Shown: piece after piece, positions 28,401 to 36,347 of the stretch | Position numbering within the stretch: the first letter of the stretch is position 1 | Layout: each line of letters begins with the position of its first letter | Notes under the pieces: generated by a model | Databases searched by the model: none | Told to the model about the DNA's origin: nothing | The model's input: only the letters and a program-made list of their open reading frames with translations | Translations under genes and position numbers: made by a program | Assembly: GCF_040459645.1 (NCBI RefSeq) | Contig: NZ_JARVHQ010000002.1 | Location: forward strand, 1-64,000 | Source: Bacillus cereus group sp. RP43 | GTDB taxonomy: Bacteria > Bacillota > Bacilli > Bacillales > Bacillaceae_G | Direction of reading: 5' to 3' | Length of the DNA stretch: 64,000 nt

Positions 28401-28906
28401 ATAAAAAAGATGAAAAAACGCCTCAAGGTTTGCTTGTAGGCTATGTGATTCCAGAACACGGGACTCTATTAACAGAGAAAGAGGTAAAGAATCTTTTGAG
28501 GGAGCGCCTGCCGAGGTTCATGATACCGGAGTTCATTGTGCTAATGCAAGAATTCCCTGTTAGTCCAAATGGTAAGCTTGATAAAAAAGCTTTACCTGAA
28601 CCGAGATTCACTCGAGAGAGAATGCAAAGTGCATACGTACCGCCAGTGACAACTTTGGAGAAAAAGGTCGCGAGGATTTATCAGGATGTCCTTAACTTGG
28701 ATCGAGTAGGAATAGATGATGACTTTTTTGACTTGGGCGGGGATTCGCTTTCCGCTGTACATCTAATGAACAGAATTGAAAAAGTACTTGGACAGAAGGT
28801 TTCATTGGATGTCATTTACGACAAACCAACCATTAAACTTATTCTGGACTATATTAGTGAAGAACCAGGCATGGAGGCTGTGCTTTTCAAGAAGAATCGA
28901 GAGTGA
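22457..28906 (+). CDS. NRPS 4: C-A-T-C-A-T, last modules
   Basis: 2149 residues, GTG start after AAAGGGGG. First C of the L-donor type (YPLSYAQERMWF; MHHIIFDGWS, about residue 166). First A (YTSGSTGKPKG, about 633): pocket residues by eye D-F-W-N-I-G-M-V-H match the well-known threonine code. First T: FFSLGGDSI. Second C (YPLTKAQEGMFYH) has CHLIFDGWS, so the first His of the motif is Cys while the catalytic second His remains. Second A (YTSGSTGRPKG, about 1703): D-Y-F-F-M-S-Q-V-E, not recognised. Second T: FFDLGGDSL (about 2094). The protein ends about 55 residues after that serine with no thioesterase or reductase domain, so release must occur in trans. Confidence 0.93.
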   Translation: MSLDKKLEILERLKKEMGLKATNSIPKRTNQQEYPLSYAQERMWFASELNPTSAAYNIPLAIRIVGNVDLEKLSHAFNSVLEKHEVLRAQFMNESGVPIQRIFPFQSVNMNVVSMVDKSVADREIIVKELVNKTASTPINLQSEQLFNITVFKLSEEEHILLIVMHHIIFDGWSTGLLMKELSEVYRTGKTTEDDLVIQYADYSAWQKEKMENGGYQRQVEYWKNKIGSNPPDLNLPLDYSRPKNQMFEGDIYRFELPGILVDAVKQMSREKRVSPFVILLSAYYIFLYKYTGQKELILGVPVSNRQHVEIEPLIGCIANTIPLKVIIGSQKTVAELIQQVNKATLEAQDNQELPFDKLVDELKINRTLSLSPVFQSMFVYQQNQQSILELDDCVFIPYDVETKTSKFDLSVSIMETDERIEGFFEYSELFEQTTIERMVRNYIYILEELIYKPNELVSKIKGMIPEEEQKIISSSEPMSFEKAESIHQRFEQQVRQFPDAVALVSEGTQITYSELDKRANQLARYLRGNGVETETKVAVKMDRSSHFIISILAVLKAGGTYVPLDPEQPRSRIAYIIEDSSCEVLLTQEKYIDALYPGLKCTIIQYEENQWAQEKDEALNVPVYPDQVAYIIYTSGSTGKPKGVLNTHHNVRRLFESSEKHFQFTEKDAWTLFHSTAFDFTVWEIWGALLYGGKLFIIPAEMRRKPELFCRFLHDEGITVLNQTPSAFKELLNSMDQHKYSLKLRYIIFGGEALHFQDLSRWFEKYGDQTKLINMYGITETTVHVTWREVKKEEIKTAARSLIGKPLQDLNIYILDEDLNPVPIGVPGEIYVGGEGLARGYNERYALTAERFIPNPFSVNGNRLYKTGDVGKYISDGDIEYVGRMDDQVKIKGHRIELGEVKSFIAQYPTVKDCTVLVRTNEKKENELAVFVVFSEEDELKKLRKSLLSNLPKYMYPSHFIAVEAIPVTSNGKVDKSLLLKLCENTRVGEKREPETQIEKDLTAIWKTVLNNQEIYLNDNFFSLGGDSIRSLKIISEAEEKGYFFTLEELFQHQTIEDLVQLLEQKVLPTEREGTLSPFALVPEEDRIWIKEGVEDAYPLTKAQEGMFYHMEQYPEEPLYHNIDSVLLKGKFDYGLFRNAVEKVVARNVMLRTSFDLKNFRVPMQLVHQTANLFVGYSDIRHLEHNKQEEIIDQYIQQEKKNTFDLKSPSLLRFFVHQRSDETFQFSLTECHLIFDGWSLTSTLAEIFDVYFQLLEGKYKKSEKVLSVDFRDFVKLEQEAIQSEEHIAFWKSFLLDCQALQLPIYESKKALDQAFRVRRRIVELSNETSRQLKQISASYQVPVKSILLAAHIKALQAITGQSDVVTGMVSNGRMETKDGEKVKGLFINTLPFRQSVSPGEWIEFINKTFEIEQDILPYRRLPLPEIQRHVNQSTLFETAFNYVYFHSMEPLLTSNKIEFLGFNRNSANDTHFKLMATFSNHPPDYEIRLTLSYDEGTFTEEQMDIIVDIYHNILKSVTDNPLASHDDQSYLPEQVYTQLVHKWNNHRESFLDESLLLHELIEKEAEKSPNSIALIEGSNKITYESLNKEAEKVASFLRRERINGDFVGIYMDRSAEMIIGLLGILKAGCAYVPLDTSYPSERIQFMIRDSKVECILTSKEQYYDLDDLCENRYVVKEILDTGSVEIDRIREKSADQLAYMIYTSGSTGRPKGVMVPHKGVVNRILWMKNYYGKIKNEHGLHKTPLSFDYSVFEIFSALCTGASLVIAKPEGHKDSYYLADLIKQHDITTLYFVPTMLQEFLNVSGVDSCTSIQRVMCSGEPLTSQIKEKFFALFSGELYNQYGPTEASVEVTSYRCESRESNVRIGRPMANTEIYILNEDLQPAGIEVVGELYIGGTGLATAYHGNASLTAKHFIPNPFSKVEGARLYKTGDLAKFNSEGEIQYIGRKDSQIKMRGIRVELREIESAIRENPQLKDGIVIYKKDEKTPQGLLVGYVIPEHGTLLTEKEVKNLLRERLPRFMIPEFIVLMQEFPVSPNGKLDKKALPEPRFTRERMQSAYVPPVTTLEKKVARIYQDVLNLDRVGIDDDFFDLGGDSLSAVHLMNRIEKVLGQKVSLDVIYDKPTIKLILDYISEEPGMEAVLFKKNRE

Positions 28907-29092
28907 TATCAAGCTTTTTTCCATAGAAAATCGAGAGTTTTCTCACTGGTTACAGGTAACGAAGGGACAAGTTAATATTAAAACTTTTCCAAAAAATAAG
29001 AGAGCTAGCTCTTTTCTCATCTGTTCATTATGAGGCCATAAGAGAAAAAATCGCCGAAATAAATAATACTGAAGAGGGATTGATGAGGTGAC
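28907..29092 (+). other. Gap with broken reading frames after NRPS 4
   Basis: One frame is open past the NRPS stop to 29033 without its own start. A second runs from about 28958 to 29092 and ends in a helical-looking segment (HYEAIREKIAEINN), with its stop just before the ABC transporter ATG. Neither has a start with a ribosome binding site. This could be the remains of a short gene or of a longer NRPS C-terminus broken by frameshift. No thioesterase motif is visible. Confidence 0.3.
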
Positions 29093-30748
29093 ATGAAAAT
29101 CTTTGAATTTTTGTTTAAGAGCTCCAAGACAAATGTTATTTTTGCCATTATGGCAGGGATTATTAGTGGAGCATGTAGCACTGCTGTGATTGCAATGATT
29201 AACTATATTTTGAACCTGGATAATTCAAGAACTTACCAAACAATTTTAGCGTTTGTCGGGCTTTGTTTAATGACGCTTCTGAGCAGCTTGTTATCAGGAT
29301 ATCTTCTCATTCGTCTCGCACAAGGGTCCATTATCCAGTTAAGGTTAGATCTCAGCAAGAGAATTTTATCTACTCCATTGAGAAAGTTGGAAGAACAGGG
29401 TGCTCCACGTTTACTGGCTGTTTTGACGGACGATGTAATGTCTATTATGAATGCCATCACGGTGAGTCCTATGCTCATTATTAACCTTGTTATCGTTTTA
29501 GGCTGTTTAGGATACATGAGTTATCTTTCGCTTCCTGTCTTGGGGATTGGGCTCGCTTTTATGATGATTGCCTTTCTAACCTATCAACTATTGATGAAAT
29601 TTGCTAACAAACATTTGCTTAACGCTAGAGAGAAGCAAGATGAGCTATTTGGACATTTTAATGCTTTGACCAGAGGAACAAAGGAATTGAAGACCAACAG
29701 TAGGAGAAGGAAAGCTTTTTTTGATAACCAACTAAATCCGACTGTACGGGGATTGTATCAAAGTACTGTCAAAGGAATGACGATTTATACATTTGCTGGG
29801 AATTGGGGCCAGCTACTATTCCTTTTCTTTATTGGAATTGTCCTTTTTCTGGGTCCGACAATGAGTATGGTGAATTCTAAGATATTGGTAGGATATACAT
29901 TGGCAATTTTATACATGATAACCCCACTGGTCACTATCTTGAATATTCTACCGAGCTTTGGAAGAGCCAATATCTCACTGAAAAAGATAGATAGTATTGG
30001 GCTGTCTTTAGCTGAGAATGAATTAAATGAAGAAGAATCATATGAAACTCGTTTTCAAAAGCTAGAATTTCAGCAACTTACACATCAATATTATCGGGAA
30101 AAAGAGGATCTTAATTTTACACTTTCTATTGATAACCTAGTCTTTAAGCCAGGGGAACTGATTTTTTTAGTAGGTGGAAATGGAAGTGGTAAAACGACTA
30201 TGGCCAAAATGTTAACAGGATTATACCCTCCAGACAGTGGAGTTATCTTATTAGACGGTAAGGAAATAAATAGCAGTAATTTGGATCAATATCGACAACT
30301 ATTTTCCATTGTATTCAGTGACTTTTATCTATTCGATAATCTTCTAGGGATTGAAGAGTCCAAACAGGAAGCGGAGGCTAAACAGTATCTGGAACTATTG
30401 CAGCTTAACCACAAAGTCAAATTGGAAGATGGGAAATTTTCTACTACGGACTTGTCACAGGGGCAAAGGAAAAGGCTTGCTCTCTTAACTGCTTATTTAG
30501 AAGACCGACCTTTTTATGTGTTTGATGAATGGGCAGCAGATCAAGATCCAATCTTTAAAGAGATTTTTTATACCAAGTTACTACCTGATTTAAAAAAGAG
30601 AGGGAAAACAGTTCTTGTTATCTCGCATGATGATCAATATTTCCATCTAGCTGAAAGGGTTATAAAAGTGGATTATGGTCGTATTGCTAGTGATATTAGA
30701 AGAGTGGAGGTTCCTTCACAAACGAAAGAACTAGTTAGAGAACATTAA
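29093..30748 (+). CDS. Cyclic-peptide-type ABC exporter (SyrD/PvdE-like)
   Basis: 551 residues: about six transmembrane segments in residues 15-290, then a nucleotide-binding domain with Walker A GGNGSGKTTMAK (about 363), signature LSQGQRKRLALL and Walker B FYVFDEWAADQDP. The signature and the DEWAADQDP box are characteristic of the exporter family of siderophores and cyclic lipopeptides (PvdE, SyrD), where one polypeptide makes half the transporter. SD GAGG is directly upstream. Placed after the last NRPS, it presumably moves the peptide product across the cytoplasmic membrane. Confidence 0.92.
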   Translation: MKIFEFLFKSSKTNVIFAIMAGIISGACSTAVIAMINYILNLDNSRTYQTILAFVGLCLMTLLSSLLSGYLLIRLAQGSIIQLRLDLSKRILSTPLRKLEEQGAPRLLAVLTDDVMSIMNAITVSPMLIINLVIVLGCLGYMSYLSLPVLGIGLAFMMIAFLTYQLLMKFANKHLLNAREKQDELFGHFNALTRGTKELKTNSRRRKAFFDNQLNPTVRGLYQSTVKGMTIYTFAGNWGQLLFLFFIGIVLFLGPTMSMVNSKILVGYTLAILYMITPLVTILNILPSFGRANISLKKIDSIGLSLAENELNEEESYETRFQKLEFQQLTHQYYREKEDLNFTLSIDNLVFKPGELIFLVGGNGSGKTTMAKMLTGLYPPDSGVILLDGKEINSSNLDQYRQLFSIVFSDFYLFDNLLGIEESKQEAEAKQYLELLQLNHKVKLEDGKFSTTDLSQGQRKRLALLTAYLEDRPFYVFDEWAADQDPIFKEIFYTKLLPDLKKRGKTVLVISHDDQYFHLAERVIKVDYGRIASDIRRVEVPSQTKELVREH

Positions 30749-30781
30749 AGATAAAATAGAACCTTTAAAGGAGGTGAGAAT

Positions 30782-30982
30782 ATGAGTCAAGATAAGCTTC
30801 TATACAAAGTAGTTTTTAATCATGAGGAGCAGTATTCCATTTGGCCTGCACACAAGGAGGTACCAGCCGGATGGAATGAAGAGGGAACCATTGGTGAAAA
30901 AGAAGAATGCCTTCAACAAATTGATAAAATTTGGACTGATATGAGACCTCTAAGTTTACGACAACAGCTTTCTCTACAGTAA
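30782..30982 (+). CDS. MbtH-like protein
   Basis: 66 residues with the family pattern: FNHEEQYSIWP, then VPAGWNEEG, then IDKIWTDMRPLSLR. MbtH proteins bind adenylation domains and help them fold and activate amino acids. The three conserved Trp residues are present. SD AAAGGAGGTGAG ends 3-4 bases before the ATG. One copy probably serves all five A domains of the line. Confidence 0.95.
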   Translation: MSQDKLLYKVVFNHEEQYSIWPAHKEVPAGWNEEGTIGEKEECLQQIDKIWTDMRPLSLRQQLSLQ

Positions 30983-31026
30983 GCTAATGTTAAGAATATG
31001 ATAGTTGATTATATGGGGGATCATGT

Positions 31027-31767
31027 ATGTTCAAAAAACAGAAAATCATTGTCACTGGAGGGTCTAGGGGAATAGGAAGGGCAACGGTTGAAGCACTGGC
31101 GAGAGAAGGTGCGGATGTTGCTTTTACTTATCACAGTAACCACCAGGCAGCGGAAGAAGTGTATGAAGCAACAAAAGGTTGTACAGGAAAAGTTCAAGGG
31201 TTTCAGTCTAATGCGAAATCATTAATTGAAACCAAAGAGGCCGTTGCGGAAATGAAAGCATTCTTAGGGGGGATTGACTCATTAGTCATTAATGCAGGAA
31301 TTGTCAGGGATGCCCCCCTCCTGATGATGAAAGAAGAAGACTGGGATGACGTCATCACGACAAACTTAGGAGGTACGTTTAACTACGCCAAATCTGTAAT
31401 TTTTGAAATGATGAAACAAAAACGAGGAAAGATTGTCTGTATAACATCTGTTAGCGGGCTTAAAGGGATTCAAGGGCAAACTAATTACGCCTCGTCAAAA
31501 TCAGCACAGATTGGATTCGTACGCTCTTTATCTAAAGAAGTTGCTAGATATAACATTCTAGTTAATGCTGTGGCGCCTGGATTTGTTGAAACTGATATGT
31601 GGTACCACATTGAACAGGCTAAGAGGGAAGAACTACTCAAAGAAATTCCTCTTGGAAGACCAGGAACACTTGAGGAGATTTCAGGCACTATCAAATTTTT
31701 GTTATCTCCTGCTGCTGGATACATGACAGGAAGTATCCTAGTTATGGATGGTGGAATTAGTTCGTAA
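31027..31767 (+). CDS. 3-oxoacyl-ACP reductase (FabG-like ketoreductase)
   Basis: 246 residues, classical short-chain dehydrogenase. NADP-binding TGGSRGIGRA (residues 11-20), NAGI, the catalytic Ser in ITSVSG and YxxxK in NYASSKSAQ (Tyr about 154). C-terminal GSILVMDGG. As part of the block KR-ACP-KS-CLF-DH it would reduce each 3-keto intermediate on the ACP at 31820. Its position inside an NRPS operon argues against a housekeeping role. Genes of the block are spaced by tens of bases or overlap. Confidence 0.92.
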   Translation: MFKKQKIIVTGGSRGIGRATVEALAREGADVAFTYHSNHQAAEEVYEATKGCTGKVQGFQSNAKSLIETKEAVAEMKAFLGGIDSLVINAGIVRDAPLLMMKEEDWDDVITTNLGGTFNYAKSVIFEMMKQKRGKIVCITSVSGLKGIQGQTNYASSKSAQIGFVRSLSKEVARYNILVNAVAPGFVETDMWYHIEQAKREELLKEIPLGRPGTLEEISGTIKFLLSPAAGYMTGSILVMDGGISS

Positions 31768-31819
31768 CCACTTTTGTAAAAAACGAACATTTTAAACTAA
31801 AAAATTGGAGGAATTGTAA

Positions 31820-32080
31820 ATGAAAAACTTAAAAGAAGAATTAAGAACGATTATTGCAGAGGTCATTGAAGAGGAGGATTTCCAAGATACTGATGATTTT
31901 GTAATGAATTTAGGAGTCGATAGTATGATGGCTTTGGAAATTATCGCACAAATTGAACAGAACTATCAAATTACAGTAAATGAGGAGTACTTAACAAGAA
32001 TCCGCTCTCTAGATGCAGTTCATGAACTGGTCGTGCAACTGTTAGAATCACAAGCGAAAGAAGGAGCGACTAATGTCTAA
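31820..32080 (+). CDS. Acyl carrier protein
   Basis: 86 residues, acidic, helical. The phosphopantetheine serine is in NLGVDSMMALEII (about residue 37), a variant of the usual GLDSL. SD TTGGAGGAATT. It overlaps the following ketosynthase start by 8 bases (32073-32080), which indicates translational coupling. It is the likely tether for the chain built by the KS/CLF pair and later delivered to the C domain of NRPS 1. Confidence 0.92.
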   Translation: MKNLKEELRTIIAEVIEEEDFQDTDDFVMNLGVDSMMALEIIAQIEQNYQITVNEEYLTRIRSLDAVHELVVQLLESQAKEGATNV

Positions 32081-33293
32081 AAAGGTGGTTGTAACGGGTA
32101 TTGGAGTTATTTCACCAATCGGTTCCACGAAGGATGAGTTTTGGTCTAATCTATGTGAAGGAAAGATTGGAACAAAAGAAAATATTGAGACTTTTAACAC
32201 AGACAAATTCGATGTGCATATTGGAGGAGAAGTAAAGGATTTTGATCCTTCTCCATTTTTTGAACATCTAGATCCCAAGCAATTTGGACGGACCACACAG
32301 TTAGTAGTGGCAGCCGCGAAAATGGCAGTGCAGGATTCGGACATGGATCTCCATTCCTTAGGAGAAGAGACAGCGGTTTGTATTGGTACAACTATAGGGA
32401 ATAACTCCGTTTTGGAGACACATCATGACATGATGTATCAAGAGAATAAAACAGCTAACCCTGAATTTATTTCTCATTATCCTTTAAATATGATTTCAGC
32501 AACAGTAGCAGAAGAACTGGGTTGTGAGGGGTCATGTACTGTCATTCCAACTGCATGTGCAGCTGGAAATTATGCGATTGGTTTTGGGAAAGATTTAATC
32601 GAGGATGGTCAAGCAAAAGTGGCCATTGTAGGGGGGGCAGATGCAATATCGAGGGTAATTTACTCGACTTTTCATCGCTTAGGTGCCCTGTCTCAGGAGC
32701 CCTCAAGACCTTTTGATAAAAATCGAACTGGAATTAATGTCAGTGAAGGAGCAGGGATACTAGTACTGGAAGATTATGAACATGCAGTGAGTAGAGGGGC
32801 AAGAATTTATGCAGAATTGAAAGGTTACGGTCTGGCTTGTGATGCTCACCATCCAACAGCTCCGCATCCGGAAGGAGAAGGAGCTGTTCATGCCATTAAG
32901 GAAGCCCTTAGGGATGCACGAATTTCAGAAGAGGATATTTCCTATATTAATGCCCACGGTACTGGGACGAAAGCAAACGACTACACAGAATCAATTGCTA
33001 TTAGAAGAGTATTCGGTGAAAAAGTTGAAGAGATTCCAGTTAGTTCTATAAAATCGATGCTCGGTCACACAATGGGAGCAGCCAGTGCTATTGAAGCGGC
33101 GTGCTGTACATTGGCTATCTATCATTCGGTAATTCCTCCTACTATGAATTTTGAGGAAAGGGATCCAGAATGTTTGCAAAATGTTGTTCCTAATGAAAAA
33201 ATTTCCATTCCAGTAGATTATGCACTAAGTAATTCTTTCGCGTTTGGAGGAAATATAGCGAATATCATCCTAGGGAGGTGCAGTCATGATTGA
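32073..33293 (+). CDS. Beta-ketoacyl synthase, catalytic subunit (KS-alpha, FabF-like)
   Basis: 406 residues. The elongating-KS triad is complete: Cys in PTACAAGNY (about residue 161), His in NAHGTGTKAND and Lys/His in SIKSMLGHTMGAAS. It condenses malonyl-ACP with the growing chain. It overlaps the next gene, a KS-like protein without the Cys, by 8 bases, the standard arrangement of KS-alpha/chain-length-factor heterodimers in type II polyketide systems. No acyltransferase gene is present, so malonyl loading would depend on the host FabD. Confidence 0.92.
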   Translation: MSKKVVVTGIGVISPIGSTKDEFWSNLCEGKIGTKENIETFNTDKFDVHIGGEVKDFDPSPFFEHLDPKQFGRTTQLVVAAAKMAVQDSDMDLHSLGEETAVCIGTTIGNNSVLETHHDMMYQENKTANPEFISHYPLNMISATVAEELGCEGSCTVIPTACAAGNYAIGFGKDLIEDGQAKVAIVGGADAISRVIYSTFHRLGALSQEPSRPFDKNRTGINVSEGAGILVLEDYEHAVSRGARIYAELKGYGLACDAHHPTAPHPEGEGAVHAIKEALRDARISEEDISYINAHGTGTKANDYTESIAIRRVFGEKVEEIPVSSIKSMLGHTMGAASAIEAACCTLAIYHSVIPPTMNFEERDPECLQNVVPNEKISIPVDYALSNSFAFGGNIANIILGRCSHD

Positions 33294-34494
33294 AAAAGAT
33301 CCGATTGTCGTTACGGGGATAGGGACGGTTACGCCCTTTGGTTTTAATGTTAATCAATTTTGGGATATGTTACTTCACGATAAGGGTGGAGAAGTAGAAC
33401 TACAGAAGATTCGAGAACAAAAAGCATGGATGTTAGGTGATGAGTGGGATCCAAAGGAAATCCTAGGCCAGCGGGGATTACGGTATATGATTCCGGGTAC
33501 TAAATATCTTTTAGGAGCTACAAAATCGGCCTTAGCGCATGCAAAATTACTTGATTCTATGCCGGATCCAACTGAAGTTGGGATTGTGGTAGGTTGTAAC
33601 TTTACAGCAATGAATTCAGCTATGGATTATGATCTCATTACGGTTTCAAAGGGACCACGATATGTTAGTCCGATGCAAGCACCTAACGCTCTTATGAATT
33701 CACCGGCATCTCAGCTTGGTATCAAGCTAGGGGCAAAAGCTTGCAACACTACTATTTCTACAGGGCAAAATGCAGGACTAGATGCACTAGGTTACGGGAT
33801 GAATTTGATTAAAAAGAACAGAGCGAACTATGTGATTGTAGGTGGAGTAGAGCATCTAGATGAACATATCATTTGGCTTTATGAACAAACTGGATTGTTT
33901 CCTTCCAAATACAGTGATCAGCAGGGGCGACCTTTTTCACCGGATTCACACGGCATAATTGCAAGTGAAGGAGCTGGCGCAGTAATTCTGGAAAGAAAAT
34001 CAAATGCTTTAGCTAGAGGCGCAGTCATTTGGGGAGAGATAGAGGGATGGGAAAACCGGTTTTCACTCAATCGGAAAAAAGATCATCGCGCACAAACATT
34101 TAAGAAAACAATCTCTAAACTCCTTAATAAAGGTTCACTTTCTAAGGAAGAGGTACACTTCATTGTTTCAGGGGCAAATGGATGTAAGGAATTTGACTTA
34201 GTTGAAGAAGAAGTGTTGGAAGAAATGTTCGGCCATGAACAGATACCTGTGTATCCTGTCAAACAAAAGATTGGTGAATCTTTTGGAGCAGGTGGAGTAC
34301 TTCAATTTATAACTGCCCTAGGAATAATGGCGAAACAAAAAATTCCAGAGGGAATGAATGTGAAGGAATTGCAGGCGCAATCTGCGTTTGGTTTGAGAGT
34401 TAATAACAACTGTAAACAAACGATGAACAGAGCTCTCCTAACTTCTCAGAATTATTCAGGAGAATTGAGTGTGGTTCTTGTACGTAATGTCTAA
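33286..34494 (+). CDS. Chain length factor (KS-beta), Gln in place of Cys
   Basis: 402 residues, same fold as the KS before it. At the position of the catalytic Cys the sequence reads STGQNAGLDALGYG, i.e. Gln replaces Cys, the hallmark of chain length factors. The His-containing motifs are also lost: VSGANGCKEFD stands where AHGTGT would be, though KQKIGESFGAGG still aligns with the KxxxGHxxxAAG region. It should form a heterodimer with the catalytic KS and set chain length. Confidence 0.88.
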   Translation: MIEKDPIVVTGIGTVTPFGFNVNQFWDMLLHDKGGEVELQKIREQKAWMLGDEWDPKEILGQRGLRYMIPGTKYLLGATKSALAHAKLLDSMPDPTEVGIVVGCNFTAMNSAMDYDLITVSKGPRYVSPMQAPNALMNSPASQLGIKLGAKACNTTISTGQNAGLDALGYGMNLIKKNRANYVIVGGVEHLDEHIIWLYEQTGLFPSKYSDQQGRPFSPDSHGIIASEGAGAVILERKSNALARGAVIWGEIEGWENRFSLNRKKDHRAQTFKKTISKLLNKGSLSKEEVHFIVSGANGCKEFDLVEEEVLEEMFGHEQIPVYPVKQKIGESFGAGGVLQFITALGIMAKQKIPEGMNVKELQAQSAFGLRVNNNCKQTMNRALLTSQNYSGELSVVLVRNV

Positions 34495-34508
34495 CCAAGG
34501 GGGAAACA

Positions 34509-34964
34509 ATGAATTATATTTTAAACTATGACCAAATTAAAGAACTATTACCGCAAAAATACCCTTTTATCTTTATTGATCAAGTCAAAGAATATGAGAC
34601 TGGTAAAAAGGTAGTGTGCGTGAAAAATCTAACAGGGAATGAACACTTTTTTCAGGGTCATTTTCCGAATAATTCGATATTTCCGGGTGTTTTAATCATT
34701 GAAGCTATGGCTCAATCAGCTATATTACTTTCTAAACTGAGTATGTCTAAAGAAGATGGAGATCAAACTTTTATGTTAGCGGGGGCTAAGAGCCGATTTT
34801 TTCATCCGGCCTATCCAGGAGATCAAATCAGGTTTGAAACGGAATTAATTAAGAGTACCAGTAATGGTGGAATTGTGAATTCTTCAGCATGGGTCGGAGA
34901 AGTGATGATTGCAAAAGCCGACCTTACATTCTCGATTACCAACCAAGAAAAAATATCTGTCTAA
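34509..34964 (+). CDS. FabZ-like 3-hydroxyacyl-ACP dehydratase
   Basis: 151 residues, hotdog fold. Catalytic His lies in FFQGHFPNNSIFPGV and the catalytic Glu in LIIEAMAQSA, as in FabZ. It is a normal length for the family. It removes water from 3-hydroxyacyl-ACP to give 2-enoyl-ACP. With KR and DH but no enoyl reductase in the block, repeated cycles would leave a conjugated polyene. SD AAGGGGGAAAC. Confidence 0.92.
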   Translation: MNYILNYDQIKELLPQKYPFIFIDQVKEYETGKKVVCVKNLTGNEHFFQGHFPNNSIFPGVLIIEAMAQSAILLSKLSMSKEDGDQTFMLAGAKSRFFHPAYPGDQIRFETELIKSTSNGGIVNSSAWVGEVMIAKADLTFSITNQEKISV

Positions 34965-34976
34965 AGGAGGAGTAGT

Positions 34977-36344
34977 ATGAGTTTTGTTAAGATTAAAACT
35001 GAATTGCCAGGTCCAAAATCTATTAAAATACTTGAAAAACAGGATTCTGTCGCACGAGCTTTTGGAACGTTCGTTCCCTCGATTGTGGACTACGCAAAGG
35101 GATCACGAGTTTGGGATATGGATGGAAATGTATTTTTGGATTTAGCTGGAGGAGTAGGATGCCTAAATGTAGGACACAGCCATCCAAAAGTAGTGGAAGC
35201 AATAAAAAGAGAAGCTGAACGCTTTACTCATACGGACTTTACAGTGATTCCCTATGAATCTTATATTAACTTGGCAGATCGATTATGTTCCCTAATGCCG
35301 GGTAAGGAAACAAAAAGAGCTGCTTTCTTTAACTCTGGCACAGAAGCTGTGGAAAATGCAATTAAGATTGCCAGAAAGGCTACTGGGAAAAGAGGCATCA
35401 TTTGTTTTGACGGGGCGTTCCATGGTAGAACGATGCTCGCGCTTTCCCTAACAAGCAAAGTGAAGCCATACAAGGAGAATATGGGGCCTTTTTTCAATGA
35501 TATTTACCGAATTCCTTTTCCAAATATGTACCGTTGGAATGGAATAAAGAATCCTGAGATAATTTTAGAACAAGCAATTGAAAACCTTCGTAATCTATTT
35601 TTAACTCAAATACCTCCAAGCGAAGTGGCAGCTTTAATTATTGAACCGATTCAAGGAGAAGCAGGGTTTATTGTGCCTCCGAACAATTATTTGAAAGCTG
35701 TGCAGGAAATTTGTAATGAAAATAACATTATTTTTATTGTCGATGAAGTTCAAACTGGTTATGGACGAACAGGAGAGTTCCTTGCATCGGATTATTTCGG
35801 TATTGAGCCTGATATTATTACTTTAGGAAAATCTATTGCAGCTGGCCTTCCTTTATCTGCTGTTATTGGAAGAAAAAGTGTTATGGATAGTGCTGGTGAT
35901 GGAGCAGTGGGTGGAACATTTGTCGGTAATCCAATTTCATGTGCTGCAGGAATTGCGGTATTGGATATTTACAAAGAAGAGAGACTAGGAGAGAAAGCCC
36001 AGCAGATTGGCCTCCAAATTGGGCAGAAAGTACGTGCTTTAAAGGAAAAATCTAAACTAATTGGGGACATCCGGGGAGCTGGAGCAATGCTAGCGTTTGA
36101 GCTTGTTAGGGACCATGAGACTTTGGAGCCTGCTGATACTGAGACATTGGAAATTATACAGCGTTGTTTACAAAAAGGTGTCATTCTCTTTAAAGCAGGT
36201 CTTTACAACAATGTCATTCGATTTTTAGTACCCCTTGTGATTTCAGAAGAGGAGCTGACGGAGGCCCTAAATATTATTGAAGAGTGTGTAATAGAAGTGA
36301 CAGAAAAATATGAAACACAAAATCTAGTTGGAGCAGAGAGGTAA
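34977..36344 (+). CDS. Class III PLP aminotransferase (GABA transaminase-like)
   Basis: 455 residues. Markers: FNSGTEAVENAIKIAR (phosphate site), FDGAFHGRT, VDEVQTGYGRTG and the PLP lysine in TLGKSIAAGLP (about residue 285). Class III enzymes act on omega-amino groups such as GABA, beta-alanine or ornithine. It is followed after 3 bases by an aldehyde dehydrogenase, the same pairing as GabT/GabD. In this operon it might make or consume an unusual amino acid, or place an amine on a chain aldehyde. The sequence does not settle the substrate. Confidence 0.88.
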   Translation: MSFVKIKTELPGPKSIKILEKQDSVARAFGTFVPSIVDYAKGSRVWDMDGNVFLDLAGGVGCLNVGHSHPKVVEAIKREAERFTHTDFTVIPYESYINLADRLCSLMPGKETKRAAFFNSGTEAVENAIKIARKATGKRGIICFDGAFHGRTMLALSLTSKVKPYKENMGPFFNDIYRIPFPNMYRWNGIKNPEIILEQAIENLRNLFLTQIPPSEVAALIIEPIQGEAGFIVPPNNYLKAVQEICNENNIIFIVDEVQTGYGRTGEFLASDYFGIEPDIITLGKSIAAGLPLSAVIGRKSVMDSAGDGAVGGTFVGNPISCAAGIAVLDIYKEERLGEKAQQIGLQIGQKVRALKEKSKLIGDIRGAGAMLAFELVRDHETLEPADTETLEIIQRCLQKGVILFKAGLYNNVIRFLVPLVISEEELTEALNIIEECVIEVTEKYETQNLVGAER

Positions 36345-36347
36345 GAT

